From contig CM056875.1 in the NCBI GenBank assembly GCA_029876055.1, positions 5,729,001-5,793,000 on the forward strand: DNA of 64,000 nucleotides. The letters are read 5' to 3'. Positions 30,801 through 42,624 of this stretch are shown here, piece by piece. The position numbers and the translations under genes were made by a program. The notes under the pieces are model-generated. The model was given only the letters and a program-made list of their open reading frames with translations. It ran no database searches and was not told where the DNA came from. Origin of the DNA: Madurella fahalii (taxonomy: Eukaryota; Ascomycota; Sordariomycetes; Sordariales). How positions within the stretch are numbered: position 1 is the stretch's first letter; every line of letters begins with the position of its first letter.

Positions 30801-33575
30801 ATGGGTTCCACAGATATCCTGTCCCAGGCCCTCTCCTCGATCACAGTAAGCAAACTCGATCAGCTCCAGCAGCAGAAAACGGAGTACGAGACCAAGAAGC
30901 GCCAACTCCTCGAGAATGTGGCCTCCGAGAAAAACACGGCCAAGCGGATCAAGAAGTTGTTGGAGGGCTCGGAAGAGCTGCACGCCGTTGGCCTGAAAAG
31001 AGATGTTTTCTTCTCGAACCTCAAAAAGTTCCTGGATCAAGCCGAGTACGACCCGTCCGTCTCAGAGCCCCTGCTGGCCTCGTACGAGGCTGAGCTTCGT
31101 TGCCACTTACAGGCACAGACGAACAAGTACGAATTCGCCTCACTCTACGGCGATCTCGTCACTGAGTGGATCGCGTCAGGTACTTCTGATGTCGCCACCA
31201 CACCGCAGGGCTCCGGGTCCGTCGTGGTCGGCCGCGAGGAGATGCACCAGCAACGGGCGACTTGGGAAGAGTACGCCTTCAAGGCAAAGGAGACCGACCC
31301 TAAGGCCATCAGAGCCTACCTGGACGACGTCTTCTCCTCAAAGGAGGCCCAGATGGCGTTGGAAACCATCCGGGGCACGCTCAAGGCCTATCAACGGGAC
31401 TGGAAATTGCACCGCCACTTCGACGAGTCGACATTGACGACGTGCATTAACGGCATGTTGAGGAGCGATATCCTAACCGAGGAGAAACGCACCACTCTGA
31501 GAACTTTCCTCGAGAACAAGGTGGTGCTTGGAGAGATTGCGGATGTGCTGAACATGCGCATGTCCAACATGGCATCATGGTCATGGGGCTCACCGCTCAT
31601 TGTCGAACAGCGCCGGAACCTCAATGGCCGGTATCGGTTCTACACGGATGAGGACCTATTACACTCCATCTTCATATGTTATATCGGATTGCGGTGGGCT
31701 ACGAAGCTCCGCGAAGTCCTAGAGAAGTTCGTCATGACCGGGGGCGTCTGGAAAGACGACAGCAAGCCCATCTCCAAAGCAGATGCACGTCGCCGCCGCT
31801 ATTTCCTCCAGGAGCGTGGCAGACGCTGGCTTGATTCTTCAGTCCAGAAACGCCGCTACGATCACTTCGCAAGCATCTTCCTTGACCAACTGCCTGTCTC
31901 GTTCGACGAGCGTAGGGACACGTACGGAGGCCAAGGAGGAGAGGAAGGAGACACCAAGCGCAGCCATGTTCAGGTCGACCAGGAACTCCTGCATCGTCTA
32001 CAAGCCGAGATCATCATGCGGACGAGGCTGGGAAAGGAGATGACTGTCATCCGCTCCGACTTCAAGTGGTTTGGGCCGTCTCTGTCGCATTCGAGCATCT
32101 TCGCCGTGCTGGACTTTTTTGGCTTGGACGCCGAGTGGATGAGCTTCTTCAAGCGTGTGCTGGAAGCATCCATGAGGTTCAAGCAAGACTCGCCTGACAC
32201 GCCCGCCCGAATCCGGAAGCGTGGCACGCCCATGAGCACTCCTCTCGCAAGCTTCTTTGGCGAATCGATCCTCTTCTGCGTGGACTACGCCGTTAACCAA
32301 AAGGCCGATGGTACACGCTTGTATCGCCTGCACGACGACATGTGGCTCTGGGGGAGCTCGGAGACATGCGCCAGCGCTTGGAAGGTCGTCACTGAGTTCA
32401 CCAACATCATGGGGCTCGAGATCAACCAGCACAAGACGGGATGCGCACAGATTACCAAAGAGGGCAACAGTAGCACCACAGCAGCAGCCAAGAAGAAGAC
32501 GCAGCCCAGCTCGGTGCTGCCCAAGGGTGACGTGACCTGGGGCTTCCTCAAACTCGACCCCTCCACCGGCCGTTTCCTCATGAACCGAGCAGAAGTCGAC
32601 AAGCACATCAAGGAGCTCCGGCTCCAGCTCTCGGCTTGCCGCAGCGTCCTCGACTACATCCAAGCGTGGAACATCTACGGCAACGGCTACTTCGCCACCA
32701 ACTTCGGCCAGCCCGCCAACTGCCTCGGCCGCGCCCACATCGACAGCATGCTCGAGACCTTCCGGCACATCCAGCAGGCGCTCTTCCCGGGCCAGCCCGG
32801 CAGCGTAGGCGGGCACCTCAAGCGCACCATCGCCGCCCGCTTCGGCCCGCGGCCCGGCGGCGCCGGCGCCGGCGCCGGCGGCAGCGACAGCGGCAACACC
32901 GACATCCCCGACGGCTACCTCTACTGGCCGGCGTCGATGGGCGGGCTGGGCCTGCAGGACCCCTTCATCGCGCCCCTCATGTCGCGCCACGTGACCGACC
33001 CGGACGAGATCATGGACAAGTACCTCCGGCGCGAGGAGCTCGCGTACGAGCGCGCAAAGGCCGCCTTCGAAGAGGGCTCGGCCGCCACGGCCACCGCCAA
33101 CGCCGCAGACCATGACGAGGACGATGATGATGCTGCTGCTGCTGCTGATGATGATGATTATGATGAGGGCAACGACGACAGCGACGACGGCTCGTCGGAC
33201 GGCGGCGGCGGCGCCGATTGGCGCGACGCGCCCCAGTACGACGACCTCCGCCGCGAGGGCCGGTTCATGTCGTTCGAGGAGTTCACTCGCTACCGCGAGT
33301 GGACATCGAAGGCGCTCGGCGTCGCGTACCGCGCGCTCATGGACACACCCGGCACGGCGTCCGTGTCCGCTAGCGCGGGGGTCATGGCCGCGTTGCCCGA
33401 GAAGGGCGGGAAGGACATGTGGAAGGAGCTGAGCGACTATGCGAAGTGGGTGGTCCAGTTGCATCATAAGGACATGACTGCTCGGTTTGGCGGGCTGGAG
33501 GTGGTCGATAAGGGCCTGCTGCCGACCGGGCTGATGACTATGCTCCGGGAGAGTCGGTTCCGATGGCAGGTGTGA
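30801..33575 (+). CDS. rvt: Reverse-transcriptase-related cellular gene (rvt type)
   Basis: Single intronless frame, 924 residues. The N terminus is a coiled-coil-like stretch (LQQQKTEYETKKRQLLENVA). The palm motifs of reverse transcriptases are in order: motif A RSDFKWFGPSL (Asp420), motif B RGTPMSTPLASFFG (474-487), motif C RLHDDMWLWG (Asp512-Asp513), motif D GLEINQHKTG (538-547), motif E VTWGFLKLD (578-586). No endonuclease, integrase, RNase H or gag-like domain and no terminal repeats are present, and the frame is intact among single-copy genes. This fits the rvt class of RT-related cellular genes known from fungi, rotifers and other taxa, described as polymerases that are not mobile. An acidic low-complexity tail (about 770-810, runs of Asp and Gly) precedes the conserved end. 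Biological role is unknown. The family name is from memory of published work. Confidence 0.85.
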   Translation: MGSTDILSQALSSITVSKLDQLQQQKTEYETKKRQLLENVASEKNTAKRIKKLLEGSEELHAVGLKRDVFFSNLKKFLDQAEYDPSVSEPLLASYEAELRCHLQAQTNKYEFASLYGDLVTEWIASGTSDVATTPQGSGSVVVGREEMHQQRATWEEYAFKAKETDPKAIRAYLDDVFSSKEAQMALETIRGTLKAYQRDWKLHRHFDESTLTTCINGMLRSDILTEEKRTTLRTFLENKVVLGEIADVLNMRMSNMASWSWGSPLIVEQRRNLNGRYRFYTDEDLLHSIFICYIGLRWATKLREVLEKFVMTGGVWKDDSKPISKADARRRRYFLQERGRRWLDSSVQKRRYDHFASIFLDQLPVSFDERRDTYGGQGGEEGDTKRSHVQVDQELLHRLQAEIIMRTRLGKEMTVIRSDFKWFGPSLSHSSIFAVLDFFGLDAEWMSFFKRVLEASMRFKQDSPDTPARIRKRGTPMSTPLASFFGESILFCVDYAVNQKADGTRLYRLHDDMWLWGSSETCASAWKVVTEFTNIMGLEINQHKTGCAQITKEGNSSTTAAAKKKTQPSSVLPKGDVTWGFLKLDPSTGRFLMNRAEVDKHIKELRLQLSACRSVLDYIQAWNIYGNGYFATNFGQPANCLGRAHIDSMLETFRHIQQALFPGQPGSVGGHLKRTIAARFGPRPGGAGAGAGGSDSGNTDIPDGYLYWPASMGGLGLQDPFIAPLMSRHVTDPDEIMDKYLRREELAYERAKAAFEEGSAATATANAADHDEDDDDAAAAADDDDYDEGNDDSDDGSSDGGGGADWRDAPQYDDLRREGRFMSFEEFTRYREWTSKALGVAYRALMDTPGTASVSASAGVMAALPEKGGKDMWKELSDYAKWVVQLHHKDMTARFGGLEVVDKGLLPTGLMTMLRESRFRWQV

Positions 33576-35369
33576 AGAGACCTCGGATTGCGATGTACGA
33601 TATTCTGGGGGGAAGTAGACGATAAGATGTCCCCTCGGCAGTGCTTATATAGACTAACTGCAGTAGTAACTCACAAATTTATGTCGTATCAAGATATGCT
33701 GCAATCTCCATAATACGAAAGTGTAAGTAGTGACGTAAGGTAACTAGTAGCGTTGCATAAGTAGGTATATCGTAAGAAACTGAACCTGGTATATTGTAGA
33801 AAGCAAACCCCGGTGTAACATCATGTCACTGACAACTTGGGGCAGGTTTCGCGCTGATGTTGAAGTTTGGCTGGGAGCGGGAGATGATGGGTCTAAGTCG
33901 GTTGATTGTTGTGGGCATGAGAAATGTCTCTTGTGTAGACGGTGGTAGCAAACTGTGTAGGTGGTAGGGGTAGGTAGGTAACCTTCCCAACGCTCTCAGT
34001 GGAGGACCAGTCGGCTGGGCTGGATTTTCCATACGGTCCATCTAGTACGTGGGTGGGAAGAAAGTCCACCACTGTTGGCTTGCTTATTGTACCTACCGCG
34101 GAATAGCCCCTTATACTTCTACAGCCGACGGTTACTACTTATAGATAACATCTAACCTCTTTGCAGGACAGTAAAGTGAGCACTCATGAGGGTTTGGTGC
34201 TTTCCTGCCCCTTGTTTGATCGGGCATCGGAGATTGGAACACAATAGAATAACTCGAGCGACAGTGGGGAGCGCAGAGAAAAGGAAATTAAGTCAAACAG
34301 ACACGTCGGGCACGCGTTGCAAAGGTGAACCGGAGCCTTGGGCTCCGACGGGCACCGGCAGTCGACCGCACTGGTTCCCGATTCCGGCGTGGGACTGACC
34401 ACCAATCATTTCCCGGCAAGCCGGCCGCCGGGAGCGAGGCCGCCGGGATGGGCGAGCCAAGACGTTAGTGCGAGAAGGATGCCGAGTTTGGGGTCCACAA
34501 CGCCGAAACTTTGTGCTATTTTTGCTGCTGATGTTTGCGTCGTCAGCCGCCGCGTAGGGCATCTCGCTCGAGGCCTCGTTGTCTTTCCCCTCATAATAAG
34601 GATGCCGACAGATATCGGCCAGTGCTTGGGATGCCGCCCTCTTGGCTGGCTGCCGGAGATTGCAGGCTACAATCCCAAAACGAGCGACAGTCACGGATTG
34701 CTTCATGATCTCGCTTGCCTGCCGCATCGTCATCAGAGCCGCTCCACCTGCGCAGGCTCATCAACAGAGAGTTTCTCATGCCACGGATGCGGACGGCTCG
34801 GATCTACCAGCTTCCTGTTCCTTCTACCTTAACCTAGATGCAGTATGCGGGATCCTCTCGTTGATCGCGCAGGGAAACGGCTGGGAAGCCGCCACATGCA
34901 CCCCAGGACCCGCCGTCCATGGCGAAATCCAGAGCGCTGGTTGGTTGATGACAGGGCATTAAACAGCCGTGGCGCAGAAGCCTGACGGTTCTGGCATCGT
35001 AACTATTGTGGCTCTGCACCCTGTGCAACGGTTCAATCCCCCCCCACCGTCGCCAGGGCAAAGCGCATGCGGCTGTGTTGGGATCCATTTTATTCCTGCC
35101 CGGGAAACCTTGCGAGTTAGCCCTGTTTGCGATTGATTCGTAACCACGCTTCTCTGTGCTCTTCTCTCGCTGCTTCCGACCTCACAGTGATTCTTCGCTT
35201 TCCAAGCCTCTCGTTGCTTTTTAGACTGTGCGTTTCTCGTACGCGTTTGTATAGCGGGGAGTTTTTATCCTTTGAGCGCCTGGTCGAACCCGTCAGCTGT
35301 CAAGTCAACATCTGACAGCGTCTTGACAGCCTGCCAGCCAAACTTTTGGTGTCCGTGATCGACGAGAGA
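33576..35369. other. Intergenic region between rvt and MARVEL genes
   Basis: About 1.8 kb without a supported gene. The first part is AT-rich 3' flank; the last 300 nt are the pyrimidine-rich promoter of the MARVEL gene. A tRNA-like pair of boxes at 34963-35035 was examined and rejected. Confidence 0.5.
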
Positions 35370-35900
35370 ATGTGGGAGGACATCGAATTCGACCCCGAAC
35401 AGATCCCAGCCTTCAAGCTCGGTTTTCACATCGCCCAGATCGTCTTCGCATTTGTGCTATGGTGTCTCGAAATCGCCGTGTTCCGGAATAACGAGGCAAG
35501 GATAGTGGGTAACAATGGCTGGACCTTCGCAGTGGTACGCGCAGCCTCGCCTGCTGGCCTCGCCTGTTGTCCTAGAAGAGGGGACCCCAAGAGTTTACGG
35601 TTACTGACTCGGCATCGCTTCCAGTTCTTCCTCTCTATACCCGCCTGGATCTACCTCGCCATGACCCCGCGGTTCCCGCGCACGCGCAAGATCGCCGAGC
35701 CGCATGCGATGCTCGTCGTCGACGCCCTCTTCACCATTATCTGGCTCTCGGCCTTCGCGACCCAGGCCGCCTACAACACGGCCAACCTGTGCGGTACGGC
35801 CTGCGGCATCAGTAAAGCCATCGTCGGCTTAGGCTTCTTCGTCTTGTATGTTCCGCGAATCACCTCTCCCCCATCTGGCCAGCCTGATCAAAATAAACCC

Positions 35901-35939
<39 letters not shown>

Positions 35940-36527
35940 ACGCTCTGTACTGACCACACGTATCTTCGCAGCCTCTTCTTCTGTGTGACCACCTTCTTCA
36001 GCATCTGGACCCTCAAGTACTACCAATGGAACAACCGGCTGCCGGGCTACGACCGCACGAAGCTCGACTCGTCGCAGAACATCGACCCGGATAAGGCCGC
36101 CTTCTCGCTGGCGCCGCACGACGAGGAGGCCTACGCGCCCGTCAACATGAACGACCACGACGCCGACCACGACCACGACACCGACCACGATACCCCTTAC
36201 GGTGGCGCGCGGTCGGACTACTCGGACCCCTACGGCGGCAGTGGTGTCGGCGGCGGCGGCGCACGGTCGGACTACTCGGATCCCTACGGCGCCGCGGCGG
36301 GCAGCCAGGTCGGCGGCGGGGGCAGCGTTGTGAGCGGGTACCACGACAACCCGTTCCGCCGGCAGGAGGCGGCCAGCCCGTTCGACAACGACACAGAGTA
36401 CCACTCCGGGAGGGTGTCGGCTGCGGGGAGCCGGTATGCGGCGCCGTCGGCGGCGGACGACTTCGAGGAAGATCACTCGCGGCCTGCGAGGTTTCCGGCG
36501 GCCAATTATGATCGCATCGAGAGGTGA
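35370..36527 (+). CDS. MARVEL-domain membrane protein
   Basis: Three exons: 35370-35534, 35625-35845, 35972-36527, total 942 nt, 313 residues. Joins give GWTFAV-FFLSIPAW and GLGFFV-FLFFCVTT (split TT/C codon). Four hydrophobic segments are visible: FHIAQIVFAFVLWCLEIAVF, FFLSIPAWIYLAM, MLVVDALFTIIWLSAFA, and VGLGFFVFLFFCVTTFF. This is the layout of fungal MARVEL proteins. The cytosolic tail is long and Gly/Asp/Ser-rich, with the unit GGARSDYSDPYGG present twice and an Asp/His-rich run (DHDADHDHDTDHDT). Likely role: membrane apposition or trafficking scaffold at plasma membrane or endosome. The start ATG at 35370 gives MWEDIEFDPEQIPAFKLGFH; the open frame continues upstream without another ATG. 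Confidence 0.85.
35906..35932 (+). repeat. (TA)n microsatellite inside an intron
   Basis: About 13 TA units within intron 2 of the MARVEL gene (35846-35971). Confidence 0.85.
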
Positions 36528-37140
36528 GGGGGGGGGGGAGAGTTCGGCTGAAGAGTTTCTAAGGGGCGTGGCTATGTATGAGAGAGCGCGCCCCCGTGTG
36601 TAACGCAGTTGTGGGGAGGTGGGTTCAAATCTCTAATGTTGGTAAAACGGCATGTTCTTGTGGGTGGCTGGATGGGATGGTCAAGAATTGGTTTTTTTTT
36701 TTTTTTTTTTTGTTTTATATCTTCTCTTTTCCTTCTCCGTTGTCTGGTTGGGCTACATATGGGACAACATTGGCCTGGCTGCTTAGCTTCTGGTGTTGGC
36801 GGCGTCTTAATAGATCAGAAAGAGAGATACCATGAGCATGAATGATTGATTCATTTGTCTTGTCACACGATCCGCCAGTTCTGCCCCTGGACATGAGTAT
36901 GTATATCAAGTAGCATCGAAGAAAACTCAGATTGCGTAAAGCCCAGAGCAAAGCCCATATCCTCCTTCAGTGATCTAACGAGAACGCCAGACGCCAGTGT
37001 TTACAACCATGATCGCCCCTTTCAACCCCCCACATTTTTGAAAGCCGTTGAACACATCTCTGGCCCTACATCGAGACGACTCCTTCCACGGCTTCTGCCA
37101 ACCGCGCTGAGCCCTCGATTCCCCACCCCTCATCTGCCGC
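36528..37140. other. Convergent 3' flank between MARVEL gene and NOP16
   Basis: 613 nt between two convergent genes; contains a G-run directly after the MARVEL stop (36529-36538) and a T20 run at 36692-36711. No gene. Confidence 0.6.
36692..36711 (+). repeat. Homopolymer (T)20
   Basis: Uninterrupted 20-nt T run in the 3' flank of the MARVEL gene. Confidence 0.9.
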
Positions 37141-37422
37141 TCACGAATTCAACAACCCCGCCTTCCTCAACCGCCTCCCAATATCCGCCGAGGTCTGCTG
37201 CATGGGGTTGAGCTTCATATCCCTCGCCATCGCCGCCGTGTCCTCCCCGTGCCTTTCCACAAGTCTCCTCAACCACTCCATCTCCCTCTCGCTCTGCTTC
37301 CGCACCGTCTTCTCCGTCGGCCTGCTCGCTTCCCTCTCTAGGGTACGCAGGACCTCGGGCCTGTCCTCTGCGCCGTCGTCCTGGATACCACCCCATTCCT
37401 CTCCCGGTTGCTGTTGCCGTTG

Positions 37423-37459
<37 letters not shown>

Positions 37460-37904
37460 CCATCGCTATCCAGCTCGTTGAGCGGGTCATTGAGCGGGTT
37501 GCTGTCGCGCAGGACGCGCGTGATCCTCCCCTGGGCGTCGCGCTCGACTTTTACTTCGCTGATGTTGAGGAGGCCTTGGTCGGCCGACTTGATGGCCAGC
37601 GGGTCGAGCGACGAGGCCGTCAGGGTGGATTTGTTGGTGGCGGCGGTGCCGCCTGTTGTCTTGCCTAGCTTGGCCACGAGGCCGAAGCGGGTGTAGTTTT
37701 GGGAGAGGGTCTCTTTCTTGTTCCTGGTTGACAGAGAAGGCTTCGTTAGTGGAGCGGGCGGGATCGGGGCGGAAGAGATGGGACGAACCAGTTCTTGGCG
37801 ATGATGTTGTTTCCGAGAGGGTTGAGAGCCTTCTTGCGGCGGTTGGGCATGCGCACTGTCGCGCGTGAGGAGCGCCGTTTGCGCTTCTGGAGTTCACGGC
37901 CCAT
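37141..37904 (-). CDS. nop16: Ribosome biogenesis protein NOP16
   Basis: Two exons: 37904-37789 and 37723-37141, total 699 nt, 232 residues, with a 65-nt intron (GTTCGT to CAACCAG) joining AKNW-NKKETLSQNYTRFGLVAK. The N terminus MGRELQKRKRRSSRATVRMP is strongly basic. The segment NPLGNNIIAKNWNKKETL and the C-terminal WLRRLVERHGEDTAAMARD, then NPMQQTSADIGRRLRK, are the NOP16 signatures. NOP16 is a nucleolar factor in 60S ribosomal subunit assembly. A polyglutamine run encoded by CAG/CAA (about 37405-37456) interrupts the acidic middle part and looks like an expansion. Confidence 0.92.
37405..37456 (-). repeat. Polyglutamine-coding CAG/CAA repeat in NOP16
   Basis: Trinucleotide repeat giving QQQQ runs interrupted by one Arg codon; in frame within the NOP16 linker. 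Confidence 0.85.
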
Positions 37905-39882
37905 TGCGTCTGTGTCTGTGTCTGTGTGATGGGGATTGGGGTGTGGTTGGTTGGCGGCAACGACGCCCGGTTGGTGTGCTGCAGCTCCAAAATTTCTCTG
38001 AACTGATAGGGATGTTTTTTAGTGGGGTTGGTTGCTTATCAGCTATCGCCAGACTGGCAACTGTGATCAGCTGGCGGGCCTTGCTCTTCCGTAACTTCTC
38101 TTCAGATGTCTCAGCTCGGGTTGACTTACAAACTCTCAGAGTTCCTCAAGTTCTGAACTCTGCAGTCAACACCTGACTCTAGGCCTAATCCGGGGGATCT
38201 ATCCGCGTTTGTCTCAGGTCGCAACTCATCTGTTGCATCTCACTGACCCGTTTCCTCACCGCATTAGACCTGTCACATGCTTGCTAGAGTCGACCAAGTT
38301 GTTGTCCTTGGCATTTGGAGCTTTTGGTGGTGGTCTCGCGCTATGTATTCACGCACGCTAGTTTCACCTCATTCAGAACACAATCAGCAATCGCTAGCCG
38401 CGGCTGGCTCCATAAATTGCTGGGCCTGGCGTTGATCTGACCTGTCCCAAGGGAAGTTGGCGAAGCATTGTTATCGTTCCAATCCGGTAGGTGTTTCCGT
38501 CCAAGGAGAAAGGTGTGTGTGTTATCAAGCATTGAGAGCATCCTTTTTCAGAAACCCCAATGCTGCCCAACAAAGTTCCTCCCCCCACGCCCACGGGCCG
38601 CCTTTTTTGCAGAGCGAGCCGAACTAGAGTTACACCAACCCAACTCCCGAGTCGAGTGTTAGACGTCGATAACCAAAGCCGAAGCCGACACAAGCCCTCT
38701 TCGTCCCCTCAGAGCGTGAGCCGTCCAACCCCGCGTCGCCAGTGTCGCTGTTAAGACTTTCCTTCCTTCCTGAGCCTAGCACAGGGTGTGATCGGCTCAT
38801 GTAACTAGCGGATAGCAGACCTTGCAACACATCCGCATCCTCTCTGCATTCTGCACCCCGAAGACTAGCTCTCTATTGCCGTGACGTGACAACACCGCTT
38901 TTTCCCGCAATAGCCCACCCAGCTTTTGCAGCATACCTGCCAAGTTCAGCCACCGCACAGGAGGGGCAACAGTTTGGTACTGGAGGGTGACGCACATCTG
39001 CAGCGCTGCGAACCAAGGAATCCCACCTTCTAGACGTCTTCTAGTCTTTCTAGAAGATCGTCGGTGGCCGCTGCTGCCGCTGGCAATGTCGATCGAATCG
39101 ATAATCTCGACGTTCCGCTCCCCCCTTTCACAATCTTGAACCCGGCTCGTCGTGATATCGCTTAGGTCGGAACGCCAACCGATATCAGATACGGCCTGCG
39201 CAGCTTTGCAGGCCGGCAGGAACCGGCAGGGGACCACATCGGGAAGCTCAGCAGAGCGATACCTTTCCCTCCCAGGTTAGATGCGCCGTCTAATTCGCGC
39301 AGCGGTGCCTGACCAGAGGTACAGGATGGTACCTCTTTGGACTTTGGGATGGAACAAACGAGTCCCACCTGTTCGCCGAGTCAGACCTGGCCCGGTGCGG
39401 AAGTCCCACCCAGATCCCCATTAAACTCGGCTCGGCAATTGTAGCAAAACACTGGACATGGTCTCGAGATGCCCACAGAGTGAACGGTGAAAAGGTTGTA
39501 ATGTACCATTCCAGTGATCCCAAGAGAACTGACTACCTACGCACTTTGATCAAGATGTTTACCTACCTGCCTGCCTCTGCGCCTCGATCGCAAACTCCTC
39601 AAACAAATGCCTGCCCAAATTTCTCCAGGGTATGCATACTACATGATACATTATGGGAAAAGGGGGGGAAAGAACGAGAGAAGAATCCCGCTCCAGCTCT
39701 CAGATAGAAAATCAAAAAGTGAAAACAAAGCAAAACAAAACAAACTAACCCCCCTTTCCCTCCTTGTCTCTCCTCTAACACGCCCGTTGCTGTGTTCGTG
39801 TCATGTTCGGCCGCCGCCGTCTACCGTGTATCTCCCGTCCACCCGTAAAACACCCCATCATGATCTTTCATCAACAAAGACA
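37905..39882. other. Intergenic region between NOP16 promoter and transcription factor 3' end
   Basis: About 2 kb. A (TG)-rich patch with repeated GTCTGT directly upstream of NOP16 (37905-37928). No supported gene; the last few hundred nt are the 3' flank of the Zn2Cys6 gene. Confidence 0.5.
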
Positions 39883-42624
39883 TCAAAACATAATCCACTC
39901 AACCTCCACCCCAGGGCCACCAATACACTTTGCCCAATTAAACGGCCCTCCCCTCCCCAACCTATTCCCGCTCCCTCCATGCTGGGCCCCATTCCGGAGG
40001 TGGTCCCCGGCCCACAGCCTCTCCAGCACGTCCAGCGCCGCCAGATTGTTCATGTAGCCGCTGCGCGCCATGATCTCCCTGCACTTGGACCGGACAATGT
40101 TCTGCTGCAGCTCGTTGACGCACTCGCTGCCGGCCACGAATAGCGGCCAGAGCAAGAACTTCTCGGCCGCGCTCCCGGCCTCGAGCGACGTGGCGTAGTA
40201 CACCACCTGGCTGACCAGGTTCCGGAAGTTGTTGTGGTTGGACGGCACGTTGGGGCTGGCGAGGCGCTCCGTGTACAGCAGCGCCGCGTAGCGGAAGGCT
40301 TCGCTGAGCGCTCCGAGGTCGCGGATCTGGCCGTTGGTCGGCGGCGGCGGCGGCGGGAGGGAGACAGCCGACGCCGACGACGCCGAGGGCTGTGGGAGCG
40401 GCGTGGACAGGGAGGCGCGGACCCGAGCAGAGTCGAATTCCCAGCTCTGGAGGGCGATGCGGGCCTCTTTCCACTCGCGCCAGAAGATGCTACGGGGGTC
40501 GTCGTAGGTAGTCGGCGAGTGCAGGGCGTTGAGCATGTCTTCGTCTTCGAGGGTTGTGCAGAAGCCGTTGCCGTCGAATCGGACGCTGCTGTTGAGGGGG
40601 TGGGGAGGACCGCCGAATAAACTGTGATGGTGGTGCTGGTGGTCGGGGTTGGTGAGAAGAGGGGGCGGCTTGAACGGGGCGCCGAGGGGTGATACTGATC
40701 GGGAAGATGCGGAGAGGCGGGGTAGGGGCGAAGACGAGAGGAGGTTCTGTACGGGGCGGTGCTGTGAAAGGAGGTTTAGCCGGCCCAGCTTGATGATAGA
40801 TTTGAATAATTCACGGTCGCAGCCGACGAGGTTCTCGGCCCCGTGCGGTAGCAGTTGCGTGTCCGGGAGGACGCTATAAAAGGATGTGTTGAGTTGCGCT
40901 TCTCTGTCGTTGACGCTAGCGGAAATGGCGTCAAAGTAGGTAAACAGTGCTTCCATCCATGCTGAATCTCTCGAAGCCGGGTATGGCGACATCCGCCTCA
41001 GACCCAGGATCTTCTTGACGCCCGCAAATTGCGTCTGGAATTTCGCAACGCCCGATTCGGCCATCCGGTAGTGACATAGCAGTAGGATGGTGGCTAGCAC
41101 CGAGTCGTGTGTAGACTTCTCCGTGTCGTTGAGCTGCTCGTTGAGAAGGCTGACGGCAATGTTCCGGTGCTGGTACTCCTCGGCGAGCGACTGGTCTCCG
41201 GGCTGCGAATCGGATCCGCTGTCTATCGGGCTCATGTCCAACCGCTTATCGCCAATATCCCTACCGTGATAGCCAAGGCTGAGCTTTCGCTTCATCCTCA
41301 AATTACAGGCCGCGAGCGCGCAGATGGCGTGCTGTAAGCTTCTGCTGTTGGTGCTAAGCCGAAGAATGTGTTCCCGGAACGGGTTGCCGGGTCCGTCGAT
41401 GAACACCATGCTCGGGCACATGGTCTTCTCGTAGTAGTCCATGAAAAATGGCATCTTGGTGATGAGATCCGGGCTCACTTGGAGGACTGGTGAGGAGGGT
41501 TGTGAGGGAAAGGTGCCGGGCCACGGTGCAGGGTTCCGGTCCGAGACGCTCTGCGATACGGACTCATCGTCGACACTGGAATGAGACCAGAAAGGGCCAT
41601 GAGACTGCGCGCTCGAGCTGTAGGCGTCCAGGTCCGGGGTCCCAGGGACTTAAGCCGGTCAGTGTCCGTAATACCGGCGCTGTGTGTAGTAGAACTCACC
41701 CAAAACGTCGCAATCATGGGGCAGTTTGCGGCTTAGCTGCGCCTCCAGGCTATCCACATGCGAGATATGAGACTGGAGGCTCGAGGCAGGTTCCGACGGT
41801 GAGTAGACGAGACTGGGACATGAAGGCTGGGCTCGGGAGTGCTCGATCATGATGGCCGCTGCCGGGCTCTGCGGGACTGGCGATGTGTGGCTGGGAAACC
41901 CCTCGTAGACGATCGGACTGTGGATGAACGAAGGGACTTCTTCCCTCGGAAATGAGTGGCCAAGAGGTGACATGTAGTCCACGTCGCTCATCGCGTCGAT
42001 TGGCGTCTGGATCATGTCGCGCGGCATCATATCTCCCTGCGTCGAAACGGGAATATGGAGAGGCCTGGGCCCCTGAAACCTCGGCCCATCATTCGTAGTC
42101 ATGCTCGATGAGAATGGGATGTGAGCCCAGCCTGGGGGGGCCGGCTCTGTGGGGGACATGTGTGACATGTCGTAGGGGTGATGGAAGGGCGGCGGCGGCA
42201 CGGAGGGGTTCCTGCTGTTACGCATGTCTGCCTCCTCCCGCGCAGCCCGATCATCATGCTCCGCCGTCCAGTGGCCCGTCGAAGCCGTAGAACCGGTACG
42301 CGCCCGTACCGCCGTCGGCGACTTCACCGTCTTAGCCGAGCTGATAGGCGGCGCCTTCGCAATAGGAAGCGACAGGCCGCGCAGCTTGCCCCGACTCGCC
42401 ACGCCAACGCCCCATGTTAGTTGCGTCTTGTAGCCAGAACACTCGTTTCCAATCTCCAAGCACTGCGAGCAGTAGGGTCTCCTCCGGTCGCACTTCACAT
42501 TCCGCTTGGCACAAGTAAAGCAGTCATCTGCGGCTCCGCCGGCGGGCGCCCTTCTCCTCCGCTTCCTGGCGGAGGCGGCATCCTTTGCCGTCGAGGCCGA
42601 CGGCGTGTTGATCGGAGCGGTCAT
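39883..42624 (-). CDS. Zn2Cys6 transcription factor, PRO1/ADV-1/NosA-like
   Basis: Two exons: 42624-41700 and 41648-39883, total 2691 nt, 896 residues. The 51-nt intron (GTGAGT to CTTAAG) joins CDVLG to a Ser/Pro-rich linker (VPGTPDLDAYSSSAQSHGPF). The binuclear zinc cluster is at Cys35, 38, 45, 52, 55 and 62 after a basic run (ARKRRRRAP), followed by the conserved ECSGYKTQLTWGVGVASRG. The C-terminal half is a fungal-specific transcription factor domain (Fungal_trans_2 type: SPDLITKMPFFMDYYEKTMC, ALAACNLRMKRK, LLLCHYRM). The block after the zinc cluster is, as I remember it, shared by sexual-development regulators PRO1/ADV-1, NosA and RosA. Those are shorter (about 650-700 residues), so orthology is not settled. 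An extensive gene-free region lies upstream. Confidence 0.82.

Noticed and set aside
31998..33467. 489-codon open frame on the minus strand opposite the rvt-type gene
   Set aside because: Val/Ala/Arg-rich shadow of a GC-rich coding region; the plus strand has clear RT motifs.
34963..35040. tRNA-like A box (TGGCGCAGAAG) and B box (GGTTCAATCC) on the plus strand
   Set aside because: The T arm does not pair beyond two bases (AACGG against CCCCC) and no acceptor stem forms, so it is a chance match.
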